Positions 1 through 4,385 of a stretch of 5,631 nucleotides of DNA are shown here, in pieces (the first letter of the stretch is position 1; every line of letters starts with the position of its first letter). Below the pieces are notes generated by a model. That model was not told the origin of the DNA. It searched no databases and saw only the letters and a program-made list of their open reading frames with translations. A program made the translations under genes and the position numbers. Location: the NCBI GenBank assembly GCA_030036975.1, contig JASHSE010000389.1, positions 1 to 5,631 on the forward strand. The letters run 5' to 3'. The DNA is from Xanthobacteraceae bacterium. Lineage in GTDB: Bacteria > Pseudomonadota > Alphaproteobacteria > Rhizobiales > Xanthobacteraceae.

Positions 1-255
1 CAGATCACCAAGATGTGGGACAGTCAGCCGCATTGGAGCGCGGCCGATCTCGCCGCCATCAAGGTGCCGACCTGGATCGTCGACGCCGACCACGACGAAG
101 CGATCAAGCGCGACAACACGCTGTTCATGGCCGACAGCATTCCGGGCAGCGGCTTGCTCATCCAGCCCGACGTGAGCCACTTCTCGTTCCTGCAGGACCC
201 GCAGCAGTTCAACGCCGACGTGCTGCACTTTCTGGAGCACGTGAAGGGAAAGTAG
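1..255 (+). CDS. alpha/beta hydrolase, C-terminal part (5'-truncated by window edge)
   Basis: The reading frame is open from base 1 and ends at TAG (253-255), giving the last 84 residues. The piece resembles the end of an alpha/beta hydrolase. A strand leading into VPTWIVDADHDEAI carries the acidic residue of the catalytic triad. About 45 residues later VSHFSFLQDP carries the catalytic histidine, followed by the usual final helix (FNADVLHFLEHV). The nucleophile elbow lies upstream of the window, so the substrate cannot be named. The ATG at 13 is internal: the four preceding codons are in frame and the family needs about 200 more residues. The stop codon coincides with the insertion point of the downstream IS110 element, because the AG of TAG is the core dinucleotide. 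Removing the element leaves the same stop codon, so the insertion has not altered this protein. Family assignment is fairly secure; specificity is unknown. Confidence 0.8.
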   Translation, partial: QITKMWDSQPHWSAADLAAIKVPTWIVDADHDEAIKRDNTLFMADSIPGSGLLIQPDVSHFSFLQDPQQFNADVLHFLEHVKGK

Positions 256-261
256 CAACCA

Positions 262-1215
262 TTAGATGGCGGTTGGTCGTTCGACCCAGGGCGTGCCACG
301 CTCAACGACAGTGTTGGCGTAGATGAGGAGCTTTCTGGCGCAAGCGACGAGAGCCACCTTGTGGGGTTTTCCGGCCGCGATCAATCGACGATAGGTGATC
401 TTGAGCTGGGGATTCCAGTGGAATGCGGCAGCCAATGCCGCGGTGTAGAGCGCTTTTCTCAATCGCTCGCGTCCACCGTCGATGTGACGAGCGCCGGCTC
501 GGTCGCCGCTGTCGTCGTCATAGGGCGCCAGGCCGGCCAACGCGGCAGCTTGCTCGCGGCTCACCCGGCCAATCTCGGGCATGCGCACCAGAATGGCGAC
601 TGCGGTCTTCAGGCCGACGCCGCCGACGCTGACAATCAGGTCGAGCCGGGCTGCCAGATCGCGATGCTGCCGGATTGCGGCGGTGAGCGCCTTGAGCTCG
701 AGCCTCGACAGCCGTTTGAGCCGAGCGATCTCGGCATCCCAATAGCGCCGGATGCGGTGATCGCGGCAGGTCTCGCGGCGGGTTTTGACATGAGCGATGT
801 CCTCGGTGAGCTGCTCGATCAGGGTCAAAGGCTCGGCAAATGGCGCCAAGCGCGGATCCGGCGCGGCGTGGATCTTGCGGGTCTGCGCCGTGCAGTCGGC
901 GATCAGCGCCGCATCGATCTTATCGTTCTTGGCGCGCTGCAGATGGAAGGCCGCATAGGCCCGCACTTGCGCCGGCTGCAACACGATGACGACGAAACCG
1001 TCCCGCCGTAGCTTGCCGACGACCGGCTGCTCGTAGCCGCCGCTCGCTTCGATCCCGACCCGTTTGACGCGATGCTTACGCAACCACCCTACCAGCGCGG
1101 CATGGCCGTCAGCATTGTTGTCGGCCTGCAGCCGCTGCACACCCGCCGCCAGCGCCACGTCGAGCTGGTGTTTGCCAGTGTCGATGCCGGCACAGATCGT
1201 GGTATGATTGCCCAT
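262..1215 (-). CDS. IS110-family transposase (bridge-RNA-guided DEDD/Ser recombinase)
   Basis: This 317-residue protein catalyses IS110 recombination, guided in this family by an element-encoded bridge RNA. The N-terminal RuvC-like domain (about 1-145) has the DEDD residues: D12 in AGIDTGKHQLD, E56 in VGIEASGGYEQP, and D98 and D101 in AKNDKIDAALIA. A charged helical linker follows (about 145-190). The C-terminal Tnp domain (about 190-305) has SVGGVGLKTA, the LAGLAPYDDDSG segment with candidate catalytic serine S236, and HIDGGRERLRKALYTAAL. Spacing of all five residues is close to IS621 (D11, E60, D102, D105, S241, from memory). I chose the ATG at 1215 because the family starts with this hydrophobic strand and GGAAGGG lies about 9 nt upstream. 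A longer frame opening at 1305 would run through the bridge RNA and adds no family sequence. The stop is TAA at 262-264. No frameshift or missing catalytic residue is seen. Confidence 0.95.
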   Translation of the reverse strand: MGNHTTICAGIDTGKHQLDVALAAGVQRLQADNNADGHAALVGWLRKHRVKRVGIEASGGYEQPVVGKLRRDGFVVIVLQPAQVRAYAAFHLQRAKNDKIDAALIADCTAQTRKIHAAPDPRLAPFAEPLTLIEQLTEDIAHVKTRRETCRDHRIRRYWDAEIARLKRLSRLELKALTAAIRQHRDLAARLDLIVSVGGVGLKTAVAILVRMPEIGRVSREQAAALAGLAPYDDDSGDRAGARHIDGGRERLRKALYTAALAAAFHWNPQLKITYRRLIAAGKPHKVALVACARKLLIYANTVVERGTPWVERPTAI

Positions 1216-1392
1216 CTTCGTCGACCCTTCCTTGTGATGCGAACCCACGGTTCCTTCAACCATCCGGGCCCGATGAAGTGCCGATCGCGATCTGGCTACG
1301 ACCATCAGCCATCAAGGCTGCGATGGATTACGATCCGACGATCGGCGACCCGGCCCAGGTGGCCACCTGGGCCGGGTCGTTCCTCACGGAAC
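1216..1392 (-). ncRNA. predicted IS110 bridge RNA
   Basis: This stretch lies between the left-end promoter and the transposase start and reads, 5' to 3' on the minus strand, as three modules. A 5' stem-loop is formed by the perfect palindrome 1379-1346. The target-binding loop is closed by GCCGATCG (1346-1339) pairing with CGATCGGC (1287-1280). It has an apical hairpin CAGCC/GGCTG (1320-1306), left guide AAUCCAUC (1329-1322) and right guide UCGUAG (1301-1296). The donor-binding loop is closed by CTTC-A-TCG (1278-1271) pairing with CGA-C-GAAG (1223-1216), with one A-C mismatch. It has a hairpin GAACC/GGTTC (1253-1241), left guide AUGGUUG (1263-1257) and right guide ACAAG (1235-1231). The left target guide reads like AACCCATC with one G-U wobble, and UCGUAG pairs with CTACGA. 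The left donor guide equals the 7 nt next to the core in the right end, and ACAAG pairs with CTTGT at the left end. The 5' end is estimated from the -10 box. Confidence 0.82.
1346..1379. repeat. 34-bp perfect GC-rich palindrome (bridge RNA 5' stem-loop)
   Basis: Two 15-nt arms (1346-1360 and 1365-1379) are exactly complementary around a central GGCC, without a mismatch. It lies inside the IS left end, just before the target-binding loop, where the family has its 5' stem-loop. A second hairpin, TCGTTCC-GTGA-GGAACGA on the minus strand (1394-1377), shares three bases (CGA) with it, so the two stems cannot both be fully formed. The second loop has GNRA form only on the minus strand, fitting transcription in the transposase direction. 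Acting as a terminator against read-through from outside is a possible second role. Confidence 0.7.
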
Positions 1393-1398
1393 GATCGC

Positions 1399-1424
1399 AT
1401 TCTAATGATTCGCGCTAATACAAG
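1399..1424 (-). promoter_or_regulatory. split promoter of the bridge RNA (complete only in the excised circle)
   Basis: The -10 box TAGAAT (1404-1399, one mismatch to TATAAT) lies just inside the left end. In the inserted form no good -35 box sits at the correct distance. When right end and left end are joined over one CT core, TTG from the right end (258-256), the core CT and T1422 form TTGCTT, exactly 17 bp from TAGAAT. A promoter assembled at the circular junction is known for this family; the boxes and spacing are seen here, while activity is inferred. Predicted transcription start is near 1392. Confidence 0.6.
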
Positions 1425-1505
1425 GATGGGTTGAGCGAAGCGAAACCCATCGTGCGGCGGCGCGGCTTGATGATGGGTTTCGCAAGGGCTCAACCCATCC
1501 TACGA
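1423..1505. repeat. REP-like pair of inverted repeat units, probable bidirectional terminator
   Basis: Unit 1 (1423-1451) and unit 2 (1472-1501, inverted) are copies of one sequence running from AGGATGGGTTGAGC to GCGAAACCCATC. The outer arms (1423-1436 with 1488-1501) pair over 14 bp and the inner arms (1440-1451 with 1472-1483) over 12 bp, separated by a small internal loop (GAA against AAGG); the terminal loop is 1452-1471. Each unit alone can also form an 8-bp hairpin GATGGGTT/AACCCATC. The pair ends just before the sulfotransferase stop and, once the IS is removed, begins at the hydrolase stop, so it filled the gap between two converging genes. A terminator or mRNA-end role is inferred from that position. 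I recall very similar elements as abundant intergenic repeats in proteobacteria, but the copy number here cannot be seen. Confidence 0.85.
1492..1505 (+). other. unoccupied predicted target site of the IS110 element
   Basis: The outer end of repeat unit 2 reads AACCCATC-CT-ACGA on the plus strand. The first eight bases match the bridge RNA left target guide (one G-U wobble), CT is the core, and CTACGA pairs fully with the right guide UCGUAG. It fits the right guide better than the occupied site, where bases after CTAC are TT instead of GA. The two inner copies of AACCCATC (1444-1451 plus, 1479-1472 minus) are followed by GT and AT, so they lack the core. Confidence 0.75.
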
Positions 1506-1506
1506 A

Positions 1507-2754
1507 CTACGAATTGTAGCTTTGCGCCGCGGCGCGCATTGCTTCGAGCCGGCGGTAGAGATCGCCGAGCCAGCGCTCCGCCGCGGCGCGCGCGGCCGGG
1601 CTCGCTGCCTGCTGCTTGGCGGCGCTGTCGGGTGCAAAGGCGAAGCCCGGCATCTTGGCATCAAAGCGCGCCGCGTCCGTCATGGCGGCGCGCTCGGCGC
1701 CGCCCAATGCCACGCCGCAATGCGGCAGGATCTTCGAAAACACAGCCTCCGGAAGCTCGCGGTAATCGACCAGCAAGCCGCCACCTTGGCCAAAATGCGC
1801 AACGACCGGCTCGCAGATCTTCGCCAGCACTTGCGCGTAATAGTCCTCGGCCGTGCCCGGCCCGTAGGAGCGCTCGATGCGGTGGAAATTGGGCCCGACG
1901 CCGGGCGGCAGCATCTGCGAGCCCGGCAGGCGCAACTGCGACACCATCACCTCGACGGGATCGCGATAGAGGAAAATCCAGGGCACGTCGGGAAAGGCGC
2001 GGCGAAACAGCGGCAGCGCCACGCTGTGCCAGCAGTCGAGCTTGATGAAGTAGTGGCGCTCGTCGCCGCAGCGCCTTTGGCCGAGCGCGCCGACGATCGA
2101 GCGCAGCCAACGATGCTGGCGCTCGTCGCCGAGGTCAGGCGTCCAGACATGGGCCTGGACCACGCCGTCGATCGGGCTTGCTTCCGCAACGACGATGTTC
2201 GACTCGACCGCCGCCAGCATCTGCGAGACCAAGGTCGAGCCGCAGCGCGACATGTGAAAGATAAATCCGCTCGGCTGCAGGTGCGGCCGCTCGGCAAGCC
2301 AGGCCGCGAGCTTCTCGACCGCAGTCACGTAACGAAACAGCCTGTTGAACGGCTGGGCCAAACACCAGCGCACGTCGCCCTCGAAAAACGGCTGGCGCAG
2401 CCGCCGCGCACCGAAATAGGCCCAGTGCGCATACAGTTCGCCGGCCTGCCAGGAGGCGCGGATCGGCAGCCAGCCGTCCGGCGGCAGCGGTGTTTCTGGT
2501 GTGGCAATAACGGCCACGCCATCGAGCATGCGCTCGCGCATGGCCCGACGCGCATCCTCGGCGGTGAAGGCGAAGCCGCGTTGGCGCGCGACGTCGAGGA
2601 GCCGGGCCAGAAACGTCGACTCGTCGGCACAGTCCGGCTGCCGCAATTCGGCTTGCAGCGAAAGGTCCTCAAGCGTCAGCGCGCAAAATGCCGCGAGCGC
2701 CGCCGCGCCCGCGCCGGATGCGCCCCCGATCTGGCCCCCGATCTGGTCTGTCAT
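1507..2754 (-). CDS. Nif11-domain sulfotransferase family protein
   Basis: This 415-residue protein likely transfers sulfate from PAPS to an unknown acceptor. Residues about 16-75 resemble the Nif11 domain found in nitrile-hydratase/Nif11-type RiPP leader peptides: LAAFCALTLEDLSLQAEL, then LLDVARQRGFAFTAEDARRAM. A middle region (about 88-145) has GWLPIRASW and QPFFEGDVRW, a pattern I associate with the N-terminal part of some large sulfotransferases. The sulfotransferase domain follows (about 160-350), with a P-loop-like 5'-phosphosulfate site FHMSRCGSTLVSQML (166-180) and 3'-phosphate site LYRDPVEVMVSQ (262-273). The ATG at 2754 has AGGGA about 12 nt upstream and begins right before the Nif11 domain. 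The open frame continues to 3321 but overlaps the divergent PqqD gene, so the extension is rejected. It is transcribed away from the B1/B2 genes, which suggests a tailoring role in a RiPP pathway (inference). Sulfotransferase is confident; Nif11 was judged by eye. Confidence 0.88.
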   Translation of the reverse strand: MTDQIGGQIGGASGAGAAALAAFCALTLEDLSLQAELRQPDCADESTFLARLLDVARQRGFAFTAEDARRAMRERMLDGVAVIATPETPLPPDGWLPIRASWQAGELYAHWAYFGARRLRQPFFEGDVRWCLAQPFNRLFRYVTAVEKLAAWLAERPHLQPSGFIFHMSRCGSTLVSQMLAAVESNIVVAEASPIDGVVQAHVWTPDLGDERQHRWLRSIVGALGQRRCGDERHYFIKLDCWHSVALPLFRRAFPDVPWIFLYRDPVEVMVSQLRLPGSQMLPPGVGPNFHRIERSYGPGTAEDYYAQVLAKICEPVVAHFGQGGGLLVDYRELPEAVFSKILPHCGVALGGAERAAMTDAARFDAKMPGFAFAPDSAAKQQAASPAARAAAERWLGDLYRRLEAMRAAAQSYNS

Positions 2755-2880
2755 CGCCACGACGTTCCCTTTACCAGATCGCGCACGCCGGGCACAAAAT
2801 CGCCGTGCCTGGATGGCGCACGGCCGGCCCTCGACAGCCCACGACGCGCCGCCTAAAGTCCGGCGTCGCACTGGGAACCG
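2755..2880. promoter_or_regulatory. divergent intergenic region between sulfotransferase and PqqD-like genes
   Basis: These 126 bases must hold the promoters for both divergent transcripts unless transcription enters from elsewhere. I see no convincing -35/-10 pair on either strand. An inverted repeat GCCGTGC (2802-2808) / GCACGGC (2818-2824) with a 9-nt spacer could be an operator, but a 7-bp repeat in GC-rich DNA is weak evidence. No lasso- or Nif11-type precursor ORF is present. The only short ORF of note (plus, 2813-2941, 42 codons) overlaps the PqqD gene, is basic and lacks a recognisable leader. Confidence 0.4.
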
Positions 2881-3201
2881 ATGCTCATGCCGGAGACCAC
2901 CGCAAACGCTGCGGAAAAGCTTGGCTGCATCGCCGAATTGACCGTGATCTCGCGCAGTCCCGCAGTGCTTGCCGCCGAAGTGGACGGCGAGATCGTCATG
3001 ATGAGCATCGAGCAGGGCCGCTATTTCGGCCTCGACGACATCGGCAGCGACATCTGGAAACGGATCGAGCAGCCGTGCTCGTTCGCCGCCCTGGTCGACG
3101 CCTTGGCGGCCGACTACGAAGCCGACCGCGGCACCATCGCGACGGACGTCACGGCGCTGCTGACGCGCATGGCCGAGCAAGACGTGGTGAGGCTCGCTTG
3201 A
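2881..3201 (+). CDS. PqqD-family RiPP recognition protein (lasso B1-like)
   Basis: This 106-residue protein matches the PqqD/RRE fold, which binds the leader of a precursor peptide and presents it to modifying enzymes. The strand-rich first half (about 20-50) reads VISRSPAVLAAEVDGEIVMMSIEQGRYFGLDDIG. The conserved YFGLDDIGSDIWKRIE stretch (48-63) and the helical second half (SFAALVDALAADYE, then TDVTALLTRMAEQDVVRLA) are typical. As a free-standing protein directly before a B2 protease it corresponds to lasso-peptide B1. Two starts are possible, ATG 2881 and ATG 2887; GGGAA just upstream is about 3 nt from the first and 9 nt from the second, which slightly favours 2887. The stop codon overlaps the next start, implying translational coupling. 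The peptide it recognises is not in the window. Confidence 0.88.
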   Translation: MLMPETTANAAEKLGCIAELTVISRSPAVLAAEVDGEIVMMSIEQGRYFGLDDIGSDIWKRIEQPCSFAALVDALAADYEADRGTIATDVTALLTRMAEQDVVRLA

Positions 3202-3629
3202 TCGCCGCGCTCGCCCGTTTCCCCGCCCTGCCGGCCTCCGAGCGGCGCTGCACCTGCGAGGCGGCGCTGCTGCTCCTGATGGTGCGCATTGCGCTGGCGC
3301 TGTTGCCGCTGCCGCGGGCATTGCGCCTGTTGGGCGTTACCCAGGGCGCAACGGGCAGCGGCCGAATCGATGCGGACCAGGCCGCGCTGGTCGGCCGAGC
3401 GGTCGGGCGCGCGGCGCGCCACGTGCCGTTCCGCGCCGTCTGCCTGCAGCAGGCTTTTGCGGCGCTGCTCATGCTGCGCCGCCGCGGGCTGGCCGCCACC
3501 GTCCATTTCGGCCTGCTCCGTGACGGCGGCAAGTTGAAGGCGCACGCCTGGAGCCGAAGCGGCGAAATTCCGGTGACGGGAGTTGCCGCGGCCCGCGGCT
3601 TCACGCCGATTGCCGCATTCGCGGCGTGA
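3198..3629 (+). CDS. lasso peptide biosynthesis B2-like leader protease (transglutaminase fold)
   Basis: This 143-residue protein belongs to the B2 family of cysteine proteases that remove the leader from RiPP precursors together with a B1/PqqD protein. The key cysteine is C82 in HVPFRAVCLQQAFAALLMLRRRGLAATVHFG and the histidine is H116 in LKAHAWSRSGEIPVTG; both motifs are family hallmarks. The acidic residue usually found in or shortly after the HAW motif is not obvious (SRSGEIPVTG holds only one glutamate), so the triad may differ. A hydrophobic stretch at about 22-38 (AALLLLMVRIALALLPL) may contact the membrane. The start is TTG 3198, overlapping the PqqD stop as TTGA, with GGTGAGG about 7 nt upstream. 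No ATG or GTG in this frame lies at a suitable position, and the length suits the family. No cyclase gene follows it. Confidence 0.85.
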   Translation: MIAALARFPALPASERRCTCEAALLLLMVRIALALLPLPRALRLLGVTQGATGSGRIDADQAALVGRAVGRAARHVPFRAVCLQQAFAALLMLRRRGLAATVHFGLLRDGGKLKAHAWSRSGEIPVTGVAAARGFTPIAAFAA

Positions 3630-3665
3630 GTTCAAATCAGTCGGCGGCGCACCTCAGACCGTAGT
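3630..3665. other. short convergent intergenic gap
   Basis: The 36 bases between the converging B2 and dioxygenase genes contain no clear hairpin with a T-run on either strand and no ORF. It also marks a change in base composition, from very GC-rich on the left to more moderate on the right. Confidence 0.5.
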
Positions 3666-4385
3666 TCATTCGGCCTGCTCGCGGCGCTCCTTGTGAGCGC
3701 CTGAATGAGCGGGGGCGCGATGAATCCAGCAATTGATGGTGAAGCGGCGATCCGCCCAGGCGGCGGACGGAACGCAAACCGGCAACACCTCATGACGAAG
3801 CCAGCTGGGGAAGATCACCAGCGAATCGGTCTCCGGCTCAACATCAACGAACGAATCAGCTGGCGGGCTTTCGCCCGGAACAGTCCGTCGGGGAAAGCCG
3901 TGGAGGCGGAGTTGACCGCCAGTGAAACGGCGCGGAGTCGCCGCGAAATAATAGATGCAGGACAGAATGCGCACCCGTTCGCTCCGCTCTAAAGTATCGA
4001 TGTGGCACGCGAAATGACCGCCGTCCCCATAAGCGCCGATATCGAACTCTTTCGGCACGATCGACGGTTCGATCAATTGCAGCGCCTTCAGCGCCGGCGG
4101 CGTTATGGCGGCGACGACGGACCTGATCGGGGCGTCCAGGGCGCCGAGATCGCCGAGATAAAGGCAATTGCGCAGGTTCAGGTCCAGAGACTGCACGCCC
4201 GTCGTGCGGTTATGGACGCGCGCGGGCTGGAAATCCGCCTGCCGCTCGCTCACATAATTCAACAGCGCCGTGACATAGTCCACCCCCATGACATCGCGGT
4301 ATATGAGATACGGACAGCGCGCGTCGATGGCGACCGATGGTATTCCGGCCTGAAGGCTCGGCGCCATCTGCCCAGTCATGCTCAT
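3666..4385 (-). CDS. 2-oxoglutarate/Fe(II)-dependent dioxygenase (prolyl-4-hydroxylase-like)
   Basis: This 239-residue protein should be an oxygenase using Fe(II) and 2-oxoglutarate, most likely a hydroxylase. The iron site is visible as H128-x-D130 in YGDGGHFACHIDTLE and the distal H198 in SLVIFPSWLRHEVLPV. R213 or R214 in DRRFTINCWIH is the candidate 2-oxoglutarate ligand. FTGGQLRLH (154-162) and LSCIYYFAATP (141-151) match core strands of the prolyl-4-hydroxylase-type fold. The N-terminal ~75 residues are less recognisable. Its ATG overlaps the TGA of the upstream radical SAM gene (ATGA, 4 nt), so the two are coupled; a second ATG two codons downstream (4379) is an alternative start. The pairing suggests both act on the same substrate, possibly a peptide, but this is inference. 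The substrate is unknown. Confidence 0.88.
   Translation of the reverse strand: MSMTGQMAPSLQAGIPSVAIDARCPYLIYRDVMGVDYVTALLNYVSERQADFQPARVHNRTTGVQSLDLNLRNCLYLGDLGALDAPIRSVVAAITPPALKALQLIEPSIVPKEFDIGAYGDGGHFACHIDTLERSERVRILSCIYYFAATPRRFTGGQLRLHGFPRRTVPGESPPADSFVDVEPETDSLVIFPSWLRHEVLPVCVPSAAWADRRFTINCWIHRAPAHSGAHKERREQAE

Larger units (their letters stand above)
256..1424 (-). mobile_element. complete IS110-family insertion sequence with resolved ends
   Basis: The element is about 1169 bp, with the transposase on the minus strand, a very short right end (256-261) and a left end of about 200 nt (1216-1424). That layout is typical of the IS110 subgroup, whose bridge RNA lies upstream of the transposase. 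Ends were placed by comparing flanks. On the minus strand the left flank reads AACCCATC-CT and the right flank CT-ACTTTC. Excising the element leaves one CT and rebuilds AACCCATC-CT-AC, the terminus of the adjacent REP-like repeat, an intact copy of which is at 1492-1505. The shared core dinucleotide is CT (AG on the plus strand, at 254-255 and 1423-1424). There are no terminal inverted repeats and no longer target duplication, as expected. The guide matches in the bridge RNA support the same ends independently. The transposase is intact, so the copy may be active. Confidence 0.88.

Noticed and set aside
361..1011. 216-codon plus-strand ORF
   Set aside because: It lies entirely opposite the transposase and has no recognisable motif; it is a GC-rich shadow frame.
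1216..1305. Upstream extension of the transposase to a start at 1305
   Set aside because: The extra 30 residues do not resemble the family N-terminus and run through the bridge RNA guide loops; ATG 1215 has a good ribosome site.
1423..1501. CRISPR-like repeat
   Set aside because: Only two copies, inverted rather than direct, with internal palindromes; this is a REP-type pair.
1522..2856. 444-codon plus-strand ORF
   Set aside because: It is the complement of the sulfotransferase gene, which has clear PAPS-site motifs on the other strand.
2813..2941. 42-codon ORF as a possible RiPP precursor
   Set aside because: It overlaps the PqqD start region out of frame, is strongly basic, and has neither a leader motif nor a plausible core with a ring-forming acidic residue.
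2755..3321. N-terminal extension of the sulfotransferase frame to 604 residues
   Set aside because: It runs antisense through the PqqD gene and has low-complexity, Arg/Ala-rich content.
3705..3992. 95-codon plus-strand ORF within the dioxygenase gene
   Set aside because: It is antisense to the conserved HxD and distal His region and has no family features.
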